Source: Clostridia bacterium (GTDB lineage Bacteria > Bacillota > Clostridia > Oscillospirales > Acutalibacteraceae). Taken from it: a stretch of DNA of 35,221 nucleotides. The stretch lies in contig JAFPLH010000108.1 of the NCBI GenBank assembly GCA_017402845.1, positions 1 to 35,221 on the forward strand, written 5' to 3'. Positions 6,845-14,429 of the stretch are shown piece after piece. The position numbers were made by a program, and so were the translations under genes. The notes beneath the pieces were generated by a model. That model was not told the DNA's origin. It saw only the letters and a list, made by a program, of their open reading frames with translations, and did not search any database. Every line of letters starts with the position of its first letter. Position 1 is the first letter of the stretch.

Positions 6845-7015
6845 GGAAACACTGATTAAATCGAGTGCCCGTATCGCTTAGAATTATTTCAGGCAAATTG
6901 TACGAAAATCACGTAGGAATACTGACGTATTTCAAGTGATTTGAGTGTAATTTGACGAAAAAAGGCAAGCGAGATGGGTGCTCAGTCCGCAGGACGTGAT
7001 TTATTCAGTGTTTCC
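6845..7015 (+). mobile_element. MITE-like palindromic element, copy 1
   Basis: A 171-bp element beginning GGAAACACTGATTAAATC and ending GATTTATTCAGTGTTTCC, flanked on both sides by CAAG (6841-6844 and 7016-7019), a 4-bp target duplication. Inner arms also pair: GAGTGCCCGTATCGCTT (6863-6879) with AAGCGAGATGGGTGCTC (6967-6983), then AAATCAC with GTGATTT around the core. The whole element can therefore fold as one long imperfect hairpin. It differs from copy 2 at about ten positions by eye. There is no coding capacity, so it would need a transposase in trans. Confidence 0.82.
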
Positions 7016-7171
7016 CAAGATATATCTGAAAACTTCACACCGATCATCTATTCCGAATCATCAGAGGTCTTTTTACAATTATAATACGGATATGAGTCAG
7101 TATATGTGCTATATTTGGTAAGTCTCAGTCACGACATGATTTTAGCTGCCTTTTACTGATAGGAGAGTTTT

Positions 7172-7258
7172 ATGACGTCAAACGATTTTTTAGGTTTAGC
7201 ATTCATATTTGCAGGGATAGCAGGCTTTATCTGGCTAAAATTTTTCAGAGAGCATTAG
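7172..7258 (+). CDS. 28-residue single-pass membrane peptide
   Basis: A short ORF starting MTSNDFLGLAFIFAGIAGFI and ending WLKFFREH. Residues 6-23 form one hydrophobic helix, followed by a charged tail. TAGGAGAG lies 4-5 nt before the ATG, a strong ribosome binding site for so short a frame. It is convergent with the SipL-like gene, its stop being 5 nt from that gene's stop. Function unknown; I do not recognise a family. Confidence 0.6.
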   Translation: MTSNDFLGLAFIFAGIAGFIWLKFFREH

Positions 7259-7263
7259 AGCTG

Positions 7264-8802
7264 TCAACATGTGATAAGCAAAAGCCGATCATCACTCAAA
7301 GTGTCAGCGTCAAGCTCGTTTTCGCTTTTGATCGTATCGGCACCGGTGCAGTATGATCTTGCAATATCCCAAACATCTTCTCCGGCTTTTGCATAGTAGA
7401 GAACGAGTGGTTCTCTTGCAATATCTTTTCTCAATTTATCCTTGTCGGCGCTTACTGACGATAAACCTTTCTCACATACCTCATCATAAAGCTCGCCCGA
7501 TACAAGCAATTCAGTTCTTACCTCGATACGTCTTTCAGAGCATATTCTGTAACTTGACGATATACTTACCGTTTCGGTATAAAAGCTCGGCTTATTTGCA
7601 AGAATATCTGCTGAAATTGCATGGGTGTATTCACTGCTTCTTTCTGTGTATATAGTATTGCCCTCGGAGTCTGCTGCAAGAACGCAGATATTGTACTTTC
7701 CGGTAATGTAATTCTTTCCGTCTTTTTGTGTGCAGACAGAGCTTCCCTTTTCGCACCACACATCAGTTACCTTTGAAACGGTACTTTCGGTAAAGTCCAC
7801 GTTTACCTTGTCAACAATGCTTTCCTTGAACTGGGCTTTAAGAACAGGCAGGCTTACTTCGCTAAATTCAGGCTCTGTGCGGTAAAGAGTAGAGTAGCAG
7901 TCAGTAATTACTGTGGTATCACGTTTTTCGAGAACTAAAGCCGTAATGCAAAGCTTCGCAGACAAAACGGGCAGAGGATCGTCAAAGCCTATTTCCGTTC
8001 TCAGAGCAATATTATAACTCATAACCTCTGTGCGCAGCGAAATAGTACTGTTTTCAGTGTTTCCGTCAAGTTCAATAGCTTGGCTGAAAGGAATACTGTA
8101 ATCCATACTTTCAAGCTTTCCGCTATCAAGATCAGAAAGATAAACTAATTTTACTAACAGATCGCCTTTGTAAATAAGCTTGTTGTCGCTAATTTTACAA
8201 TCGCCTTTAACGGCTCTGATGTCGCTTCTTATAACGCTCTGAACGGGGGAGTGGTTTTGCCCCGGTTCGAGCGTTTCTGTTACGCTGAACTGTCTTTGTG
8301 TAATACCGTGAAGATAAGAATAGTCAACAGATTTTTTCTTTTGTTGTATATCAGTACCCTTAATGTGTGTGACGGTACGTTCTTCGCATTTGTCGAGTAC
8401 CTTTATGCTTACGCTAAACGCACCGTGAAGATTAAGCCTTCTCGGACTCAACGCACGGCAGTTAAGATAGTTTACCTTTATATCTGTTTGTACCGCCGGA
8501 TTTTGCGGAGCTTCACGTAGGTTTTCGCTGATACTGAAAGGGTAGCTCTGTTCAGTACAACGTACAGCCATTTTTATAGCGTCAATGTATATGATCTTAA
8601 CGGTACCTGTACCCTCGATCTCTATTCTGTCACCGACTATGTTTCTTGTTTCTATGTGTGGATCAATGCGGCATTTGAGTATTTTTTGAATGTCAGGACA
8701 ATAATCCGGCAGAGCAAAGTCAGCGTCAACAGTTTGCTCACGGGTTTCATTAAAGATCGTTTTGCAAACAAAAAAACCGTCTGTTTTTATGGGATAATTC
8801 AT
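7264..8802 (-). CDS. SipL-like SPOCS (DUF3794) and LysM domain protein
   Basis: A 512-residue protein with DUF3794 (SPOCS) architecture. There is an N-terminal segment with REQTVDADFALPDYCPDIQKIL, a signature of this family, then at least two further repeat modules (about 185-265 and 320-400). A C-terminal LysM-like domain follows (about 465-512: VLYYAKAGEDVWDIARSYCT to LLLIT). In Clostridioides difficile, SipL links SpoIVA to the spore coat through such a LysM domain; by analogy this is a spore-envelope morphogenesis protein, but DUF3794 paralogs exist. There is no signal peptide. AAGGAG lies 7-8 nt before the ATG. A candidate promoter lies at 8900-8928 on this strand. Confidence 0.82.
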   Translation of the reverse strand: MNYPIKTDGFFVCKTIFNETREQTVDADFALPDYCPDIQKILKCRIDPHIETRNIVGDRIEIEGTGTVKIIYIDAIKMAVRCTEQSYPFSISENLREAPQNPAVQTDIKVNYLNCRALSPRRLNLHGAFSVSIKVLDKCEERTVTHIKGTDIQQKKKSVDYSYLHGITQRQFSVTETLEPGQNHSPVQSVIRSDIRAVKGDCKISDNKLIYKGDLLVKLVYLSDLDSGKLESMDYSIPFSQAIELDGNTENSTISLRTEVMSYNIALRTEIGFDDPLPVLSAKLCITALVLEKRDTTVITDCYSTLYRTEPEFSEVSLPVLKAQFKESIVDKVNVDFTESTVSKVTDVWCEKGSSVCTQKDGKNYITGKYNICVLAADSEGNTIYTERSSEYTHAISADILANKPSFYTETVSISSSYRICSERRIEVRTELLVSGELYDEVCEKGLSSVSADKDKLRKDIAREPLVLYYAKAGEDVWDIARSYCTGADTIKSENELDADTLSDDRLLLITC

Positions 8803-8896
8803 GGCTTTTCTCCTTTTCTTTTTTGTGTATTGTATGATACATCGGTATTATTTATATGACGCTTGTATTGTTTTTATTACTTTTTTGTTTTAATGC

Positions 8897-8914
8897 ATTA
8901 CTATATATAGTGAT
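8897..8914. promoter_or_regulatory. NrdR-like palindrome, distal
   Basis: ATTACTATATATAGTGAT is a near-perfect palindrome sharing ACTATATATAGT with the box at 9185-9200. The known NrdR box is close to ACACTATATATAGTGT. No clear second box lies 31 bp either side, so the assignment is weaker than for the proximal site. Confidence 0.4.
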
Positions 8915-8928
8915 GTATTATTAGTCAA
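8900..8928 (-). promoter_or_regulatory. Candidate promoter of the SipL-like gene, overlapped by a palindrome
   Basis: On the minus strand TTGACT (8923-8928), 17 nt, TATAGT (8900-8905). The -10 box lies inside the palindrome at 8897-8914. Confidence 0.45.
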
Positions 8929-9131
8929 TTTATGTCCCTAAAATAGTACATACATATTCTTGACAAGCATAAGAAAGCAGCGTTTTTTCTGTAATTATTC
9001 GTTTGTTTTCCTTTTTTTGTAATACAAAAAACCATATATAGATTGCGAATGATAAAATCATACAAAATATTGTTTTGTTTCGGTGTTTTCACCAAAAATA
9101 CGGTATTTGCTCCTTTTGTCCCTCACAGCTA

Positions 9132-9160
9132 TTGACATCAGGCTTTTTATATTATATACT
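9132..9160 (+). promoter_or_regulatory. Promoter of nrdD
   Basis: TTGACA (9132-9137), 17 nt, TATACT (9155-9160). Transcription would start near 9167, just upstream of the proximal NrdR-like box. Confidence 0.7.
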
Positions 9161-9184
9161 TAATATTGCTCACATGTATGACGA

Positions 9185-9231
9185 ATACTATATATAGTGT
9201 AAAGTAATAACCTTTACACTATGTTTCAAAA
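9185..9231. promoter_or_regulatory. NrdR-type operator in front of nrdD
   Basis: ATACTATATATAGTGT (9185-9200) matches the NrdR box almost fully. A degenerate partner ACACTATGTTTC starts at 9216, exactly 31 bp on, the usual three-turn spacing of paired NrdR boxes. NrdR represses ribonucleotide reductase genes in response to dATP. The same segment contains a perfect inverted repeat AGTGTAAAG (9196-9204) and CTTTACACT (9212-9220). The rest of 8803-9280 is AT-rich with no gene seen. Confidence 0.6.
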
Positions 9232-9280
9232 CTCCCCAAGGCGTATTGAGGGGAATATATTTTTACGGAGGTTTTGAAAA

Positions 9281-11623
9281 ATGATTACCGCAATAATAAA
9301 ACGTGACGGCAGAACAGTTCCGTTTGACGAAGAAAAGATAGTTCAGGCTATATTTAAAGCTGCAGCGGCAGTTGGAGGAAAAGACAGAGATGTTGCGCAT
9401 GATCTTGCAGATCAGGTTGTTGAATATCTTGAAACCGAACTGGGTGAAAACTGTACGCCGACAGTTGAACACGTGCAGGACGTAGTAGAAAAGATATTGA
9501 TAAACAACGGTCACGCACGCACAGCAAAGGAGTATATTCTGTATCGTGCAGACCGCACAAGAGTACGCACAATGAACACAAAGCTTATGCGTATTTATGA
9601 AGATCTTACCTTTAAATCCGCAAAGGATAACGATATAAAAAGAGAAAACGCAAACATAGACGGCGATACCGCTATGGGTACAATGCTGAAATACGGCTCA
9701 GAGGGTGCAAAGCAGTTTTATGAGATGTATATATTAAAGCCGGAGCATGCAAAGGCGCACAGCAGCGGAGATATACATATTCACGATCTTGATTTTCTTA
9801 CGCTTACAACTACCTGTTGTCAGATAGATATAGAAAAGCTTTTCAAGAATGGTTTTTGTACAGGACACGGATTTTTGAGAGAGCCTAACGATATTGCAAG
9901 TTATAGTGCACTTGCGTGTATTGCCATCCAGTCTAATCAGAACGATCAGCACGGCGGTCAGAGTATTCCTAATTTCGATTATGGAATGTCAAGAGGCGTA
10001 CAAAAGACCTACCGCAGAATTTACAGACAAAATCTTGCAAGAGCTATTGAGCTTTTGTGTGATGACGATAACGCACTTGATACAGCTTTTGCACTTGCCG
10101 ATAAAGCTGAGGAAATAAGCGGAAAGATACCAAGACTTGACGACGGCGAGGAGTACAAAAAGCAAGAGCTTTCACTTCTTTCTGAAGCTTACGGTGAGGA
10201 GAGAGCAAAAAGAATTCAGAGCTTTTCATATAACCATGCACAGAAAGAAACAGACAGAGCCTGCTATCAGGCAATGGAGGCACTTGTACATAATCTTAAT
10301 ACCATGCACAGCCGTGCAGGCGCACAGATCCCGTTCAGCTCGATAAACTACGGTACAGATACATCACCGGAGGGCAGACTTGTTATAAAGAATGTACTTC
10401 TTGCAACGGAAGCAGGACTTGGCAACGGCGAAACACCTATTTTCCCTATACATATCTTTAAGGTAAAAGAGGGAATAAACTATAATCCCGAAGATCCCAA
10501 TTACGATTTGTTTAAGCTTGCGATGAGAGTTTCAGCAAAGCGATTGTTCCCGAATTTCAGCTTTATTGACGCTCCGTATAATTTGCAGTATTACAAAGAG
10601 GGACACCCTGAAACAGAGTGTGCATACATGGGATGCAGAACAAGAGTTATAGGAAATGTATATGATAAAACAAGAGAAATAGTAACAGGCAGAGGAAATC
10701 TGAGCTTTACTTCTGTAAATCTGCCGAGAATAGCTATTTTAAGCGGCGGCAAGATCGACTTCTTCTACGATCAGCTTGATCGTCAGATCGACCTTGTAAT
10801 AGATCAGCTTCTTGCCAGATTTGAAATACAAGCAGGCAAAACTCCGAGAAACTTCCCTTTCCTCATGGGGCAGGGAGTGTGGCTTGATTCTGAAAAGCTT
10901 GCTCCAGATGAGCCGATCAGAGAGGTGTTAAAGCACGGTACATTGACTATGGGCTTTATCGGACTTGCAGAATGTCTGAAAGCGCTTATCGGCAAGCATC
11001 ACGGCGAGTCTAAAGAGGCTCAGAACCTCGGTCTTGAAATAATCGGATACATGAGAAGCAGAATGGATCAGGCTTCACAGAAATACGGCTTGAATTTCTC
11101 GCTTATCGCAACACCAGCCGAGGGCTTAAGCGGACGCTTTGTAAAGCTTGACGCAAAGCGTTTCGGAGTTATTCCCGGAGTAACCGACAGAGAGTATTAT
11201 ACAAACTCATTCCATGTTCCGGTATATTATCCGATAAGCGCATTTGAGAAGATCAAACTTGAAGCGCCTTATCACGCTCTTACTAACGGCGGTCACATAT
11301 CATACATTGAGCTTGACGGTGATCCGCTTCAGAATCTTGACGCTTTTGAAAGTGTTATCAGAGTTATGAAAGAAAACGGAATAGGCTACGGTTCAATAAA
11401 TCATCCGGTAGACAGAGATCCATGCTGTGGGTACACAGGTATTATCGGTGATACCTGCCCTCAATGCGGACGTCACGAGGACGAGGACGGCACCGGCTTT
11501 GAACGTATCAGACGTATTACAGGTTATCTTGTAGGTACGGTAGATCGCTTTAACAACGGCAAAAGGGCAGAGGAACACGACAGAGTAAAGCATGATGTAG
11601 CAGATACAGCAGAGCAATTATAA
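9281..11623 (+). CDS. nrdD: Anaerobic ribonucleoside-triphosphate reductase
   Basis: Oxygen-sensitive class III reductase that converts NTPs to dNTPs using a glycyl radical. The 780-residue protein begins with an ATP-cone allosteric domain (about 1-95: ITAIIKRDGRTVPFDEEKIV). The catalytic barrel follows, with TLTTTCCQIDIEKLF, NQNDQHGGQSIPNFDYG and a Cys in ECAYMGCRTRVIGN. The C-terminus has a four-Cys zinc site (Cys715, 716 region, 726 and 729 in CCGYTGIIGDTCPQCG) and the radical loop RRITGYLVGTVDRF with Gly748. GGAGG precedes ATG 9281. No activase gene (nrdG) follows; the next gene is on the other strand. NrdR-like boxes upstream indicate dNTP-responsive control. Confidence 0.97.
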   Translation: MITAIIKRDGRTVPFDEEKIVQAIFKAAAAVGGKDRDVAHDLADQVVEYLETELGENCTPTVEHVQDVVEKILINNGHARTAKEYILYRADRTRVRTMNTKLMRIYEDLTFKSAKDNDIKRENANIDGDTAMGTMLKYGSEGAKQFYEMYILKPEHAKAHSSGDIHIHDLDFLTLTTTCCQIDIEKLFKNGFCTGHGFLREPNDIASYSALACIAIQSNQNDQHGGQSIPNFDYGMSRGVQKTYRRIYRQNLARAIELLCDDDNALDTAFALADKAEEISGKIPRLDDGEEYKKQELSLLSEAYGEERAKRIQSFSYNHAQKETDRACYQAMEALVHNLNTMHSRAGAQIPFSSINYGTDTSPEGRLVIKNVLLATEAGLGNGETPIFPIHIFKVKEGINYNPEDPNYDLFKLAMRVSAKRLFPNFSFIDAPYNLQYYKEGHPETECAYMGCRTRVIGNVYDKTREIVTGRGNLSFTSVNLPRIAILSGGKIDFFYDQLDRQIDLVIDQLLARFEIQAGKTPRNFPFLMGQGVWLDSEKLAPDEPIREVLKHGTLTMGFIGLAECLKALIGKHHGESKEAQNLGLEIIGYMRSRMDQASQKYGLNFSLIATPAEGLSGRFVKLDAKRFGVIPGVTDREYYTNSFHVPVYYPISAFEKIKLEAPYHALTNGGHISYIELDGDPLQNLDAFESVIRVMKENGIGYGSINHPVDRDPCCGYTGIIGDTCPQCGRHEDEDGTGFERIRRITGYLVGTVDRFNNGKRAEEHDRVKHDVADTAEQL

Positions 11624-11637
11624 AAGTATAAAAAATG

Positions 11638-11675
11638 CAGACCGCCACGTTATCGAACGAAGGCGGTCTGTTTTG
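11638..11675 (+). terminator. Terminator after nrdD
   Basis: CAGACCGCC (11638-11646) pairs perfectly with GGCGGTCTG (11662-11670), followed by TTTTGATTT. The downstream A/T-rich end may also serve ribU on the other strand. Confidence 0.85.
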
Positions 11676-11687
11676 ATTTAAAATATT

Positions 11688-12383
11688 TTATATTTTATTA
11701 TTAAGCACAAGGATTATTAAAACACAGGCTGCAATCAATACTGCTGAAGATATCATAACCATGAGCGTAATGTTTTTCTTAGATTCCTTATCAGCTTTTT
11801 CAGATTCATCTGATTTTGGAAGAAGCCTTGCTTTTCTCAGTGCGGTAACAACTGTTTTATAAAGAAATAACGTAATACCAGAATTGATAGCACCTTTAAG
11901 CAGGTTAAACGGTAAAAACACGGTTGGCAGCATAGGAACGATAACTTCTCTCGGTGCGCCCGTATAGATAGGTGTAATGAGAAAATTCCAGAGTATCATC
12001 ATTAACGTCATCGACAGTGTACCAACAATAAGACCGATAACGGCATTACGAAGCTTTGGCTTTCGATAGTAAAAAACAGTACTTACGGTTACAAAAACAC
12101 CGGTCGACAATACGTTCATTAACAGACCTATTGCTCCGGTAGAGCTGATAGTAACCATTTCGACAAGTGAGACTACAAGCGTCATAACAAGAGCAGAGAT
12201 CGGTCCAAAGATAAATCCGCCGATAGCGATAACAGCGTCTTTTGGATCAAGACTCAGATAGGGAGCAGACGGCATAATGGGAATACTGTGCATAAGCACT
12301 GTGCCTACAAATGCAATAGCGCAAAGCAGCGCCATAGTAGTAAGCTTCTGAATGTTGGTTGATGATTTTGACCTGTTGTTCAT
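11688..12383 (-). CDS. ribU: Riboflavin ECF transporter substrate-binding component RibU
   Basis: Membrane S-component of an energy-coupling factor importer that binds riboflavin; shared EcfA/A'/T subunits would be encoded elsewhere. The 231 residues contain about six hydrophobic helices. The RibU-type segment YLSLDPKDAVIAIGGFIFGP lies after the first helix, followed by a Lys/Glu-rich cytoplasmic stretch (about 185-205) and a final helix (MVMISSAVLIAACVLIILVL). The riboflavin assignment rests on both this motif and the FMN riboswitch in its leader. AAGGAG precedes the ATG. Its 5' leader is about 350 nt: riboswitch, terminator, then a family 2 repeat. Confidence 0.93.
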   Translation of the reverse strand: MNNRSKSSTNIQKLTTMALLCAIAFVGTVLMHSIPIMPSAPYLSLDPKDAVIAIGGFIFGPISALVMTLVVSLVEMVTISSTGAIGLLMNVLSTGVFVTVSTVFYYRKPKLRNAVIGLIVGTLSMTLMMILWNFLITPIYTGAPREVIVPMLPTVFLPFNLLKGAINSGITLFLYKTVVTALRKARLLPKSDESEKADKESKKNITLMVMISSAVLIAACVLIILVLNNKI

Positions 12384-12402
12384 AAAAAATAACTCCTTTG
12401 CT

Positions 12403-12490
12403 AAGGCAACACCTCACAAAAGACCGCCTTTAGGCTTAGCAACAAATCTGCTTGCACATTTTTGGAACTATCTCTATGCGGTATTGCTCT
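12403..12490 (-). repeat. Leader repeat, family 2, copy 2
   Basis: About 88 bp, plus-strand ends AAGGCAAC and TTGCTCT. Read in the gene direction it has AGAGATAGTTCC, AAAAATGTGCA, AAAGGCGGTCTTTTGTGAGG and TGTTGCCTTAG, and it aligns with 252-320 upstream of ddh. It lies between the riboswitch terminator and the ribU ribosome binding site, about 8 nt from AAGGAG. Confidence 0.6.
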
Positions 12491-12521
12491 AAAAATTTCA
12501 AACTGCGGCGCTGAAAGCGAG

Positions 12522-12552
12522 AAAATAAAAAAGCCCCCGATTAAAGGGGGCT
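12522..12552 (-). terminator. FMN riboswitch expression-platform terminator
   Basis: On the minus strand AGCCCCC (12552-12546) pairs with GGGGGCT (12538-12532) around TTTAATC, followed by TTTTTTATTTTC. It sits between the aptamer and ribU, so FMN binding should favour termination. Confidence 0.9.
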
Positions 12553-12606
12553 GATTGTAGTTTCTTTACGGTATTGTATCAGACAGACACAGAACAGTAT
12601 AACAAA

Positions 12607-12727
12607 CTTCTCTCATCCGGACTATACCGTCGGCACAGGAATTTCACCTATTCAGCATAAAAACAGCTCACGGGCTTCCGTATTCAGCGGTTACCGTCGG
12701 TGGGGAGTTCCACCCCGCCCCGAAGTT
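12607..12727 (-). promoter_or_regulatory. FMN riboswitch (RFN element)
   Basis: Minus-strand leader with the conserved RFN blocks in order: CTTCGGGGCGGGGTGGAA, CCCACCGACGGTAACCGC, GAAGCCCGTGAGC, TAGGTGAAATTCCTG, CCGACGGTATAGTCCGGATG and AGAGAAG. This is the aptamer that binds flavin mononucleotide and turns off riboflavin synthesis or uptake genes. The basal stem is CTTC...GAAG. A terminator follows about 55 nt downstream. Confidence 0.96.
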
Positions 12728-12739
12728 CTTTCATTGTAC

Positions 12740-12768
12740 ATTATATTACGCTTATGTATTTTTGTCAA
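12740..12768 (-). promoter_or_regulatory. Promoter of the ribU transcript
   Basis: Minus strand TTGACA (12763-12768; TTGACA reads as TGTCAA on plus), 17 nt, TATAAT (12740-12745). Transcription would start about 6-7 nt before the riboswitch. Confidence 0.85.
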
Positions 12769-12790
12769 CAATTTTTTGAGGTGCTCATTA

Positions 12791-13885
12791 TTATTCAGAA
12801 GTGACTTCCAAGCGAGCTTCTGTATCTGTGTTTGTATCGGAATTAGACGTATCATTTTCGGTATTATCTGTATCACTTGCAGGAGCCTTGCTTTTTTCAT
12901 CAGGCTTGCTTTGCATATCGAGTTCTATCTGAGTTTTCAGATCAGAGTGTATAATTTCGCAGTTGGGCAATGCAGAGCTAAGGTCACCGACAGCTTCTTT
13001 TGAAATGCAGTAGTTGCCTTCTATGTTGAGAAGTGAGAGAGATTCCATATTTTGTAAATCTGAAATATCAGAGATCGAGTTGTTTGTAAGTACAAGCTCC
13101 TGTAAGGCGGTAAGCTTTGCAAGCGGAGTGATGTCTGTCATTGAAGTGTTTTCTGCATACAGAATTCTGAGTGACTTGAAGTTTGCAAGGGGTGAAAAAT
13201 CTTCAATTTCAGGGTTAGAGCCAATGTAAAGCTTTTCCATATCAACTGCTTCTCCGATAACGCCCAAGCCGGTTATACCAGACTGAGTAAGATCGAGAAC
13301 ACGCAGATCATTCAGCGGAGTCAAAGCGCTGAAGCCTACAATGTTGTTATAGCTTAAATAAAGCTCCTCAAGACGAGTCAACGATTCAAGGGGAGATATA
13401 TCTGTAATATTAGTTTCGTCTGCATACAGAACCTTCAATTTTGTCAATGACGACAGCGGGGTAATATCTTCAACTGGATTTTTTCCGATATCCAAAGAGC
13501 TGAGGTGTGTTAAGCTTTCGAGTACCGAAATATCTGTGATCTGATTGTTAGACAAAACCAAAGTTTGCAGGTGCGGCAGATTTTTGAGCGCTGAAATGTC
13601 TGTGATCTGATTATTAGACAATACAAGTGTTTTCAAGCCTTCAAGCTTTGCTATCTCGTCAAGTGATGTTATGCTGCAATTATCAAGCTTCAAAGATACA
13701 AGATCTTCACACTCTTTCAAAGCTGAGAGATCATTAACTGACTGATCATTAACTGAAACCTCTGTTGTACTGTAATCGTAAGACTGATCGCCTATCGTAA
13801 AAGTACTATTCTCACATGCAGTAAGCATAACGCCCGAAGATAATATCAATGTGCAAAGAGATAAAGCAAGTAATGTTTTTTTCAT
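12791..13885 (-). CDS. Leucine-rich repeat (internalin-like) lipoprotein
   Basis: A 364-residue exported protein. Residues 1-24 are a lipoprotein signal ending in the lipobox LTAC (Cys at about 24). From about 55 to 300 there are roughly ten 22-residue leucine-rich repeats of the internalin/LRR_4 kind, consensus L..LxxLxLxxNxITDISPLxx. Two adjacent repeats share LVLSNNQITDIS exactly, so part of the array expanded recently. The last 50 residues are an Asp/Asn/Ser/Thr-rich tail. It is a surface-anchored protein-binding module; the ligand is unknown. AGGAG lies about 8 nt before the ATG, and the leader has a CGGCAG...CTGCCG hairpin near 13905-13932. Confidence 0.9.
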   Translation of the reverse strand: MKKTLLALSLCTLILSSGVMLTACENSTFTIGDQSYDYSTTEVSVNDQSVNDLSALKECEDLVSLKLDNCSITSLDEIAKLEGLKTLVLSNNQITDISALKNLPHLQTLVLSNNQITDISVLESLTHLSSLDIGKNPVEDITPLSSLTKLKVLYADETNITDISPLESLTRLEELYLSYNNIVGFSALTPLNDLRVLDLTQSGITGLGVIGEAVDMEKLYIGSNPEIEDFSPLANFKSLRILYAENTSMTDITPLAKLTALQELVLTNNSISDISDLQNMESLSLLNIEGNYCISKEAVGDLSSALPNCEIIHSDLKTQIELDMQSKPDEKSKAPASDTDNTENDTSNSDTNTDTEARLEVTSE

Positions 13886-14095
13886 ATTCGGTTCTCCTGT
13901 TTTGCGGCAGATGAGCAGAATAGCTGCTGCCGATGTAAATATTATAACGGCTATTGATCGAAAAAAATGTCTAAAGATCAGATAGAAAATTCGTTAATTT
14001 ATATCAATAAACCGTGTATAAATATTTTATAACAAATTGCAGAATTTTGCAAGGATATTTCTACACATTGTTACAAAGTATTACAACATTTTAAG

Positions 14096-14125
14096 TTGAC
14101 ATTTGATATACAAATAATTTATAAT
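14096..14125 (+). promoter_or_regulatory. Promoter with a roughly 300-nt leader
   Basis: TTGACA (14096-14101), 18 nt, TATAAT (14120-14125). The predicted start near 14132 leaves about 300 nt before the start codon at 14430. The gap 13886-14095 shows no gene. Confidence 0.65.
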
Positions 14126-14283
14126 AAATATTGGGTTTATTTATTTTAATGTTTTGCAGAATTAACCGAAAGTATTGTGAGTTTTAAAGTAGCGTTTTGA
14201 GAAGAGAAAATATTTGGCAAAAGTGAGATCAGCCGCATATGTGCTGATACAGATGAATCAAGCTGTGTATAAGCTTGTATTGC

Positions 14284-14310
14284 GGACATTTAATGCGGAA
14301 ATAAATGTCC
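14284..14310 (+). promoter_or_regulatory. Terminator-like hairpin inside the leader
   Basis: GGACATTTA (14284-14292) pairs perfectly with TAAATGTCC (14302-14310), followed by TTTATTAT. AATGC in the loop can alternatively pair with GCATT at 14322-14326, so two conformations are possible. A second hairpin, ATCAGC...GCTGAT, lies near 14228-14248, and CCACTGCAGTGG is a 12-bp palindrome touching the ribosome binding site. Confidence 0.4.
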
Positions 14311-14429
14311 TTTATTATACTGCATTTATTGGCTGAAAAAACTAATGATGATTCAGATTGCCATAAGTGTATTCTTAATTAATAAAACTTAATAACATAA
14401 GGTTGACCACTGCAGTGGAGGGGTTTATT

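Noticed and set aside
6845-7015. CRISPR array or attachment site formed by the 171-bp repeats
   Set aside because: Copies are far apart, palindromic and bounded by target duplications; there are no regular spacers, cas genes, integrase or tRNA nearby.
14126-14429. Cyclic-di-GMP or T-box riboswitch in the long leader
   Set aside because: No GEMM tetraloop-receptor pattern and no T-box sequence (TGGnACCGCG) is seen. The leader is kept as an unknown structured candidate.
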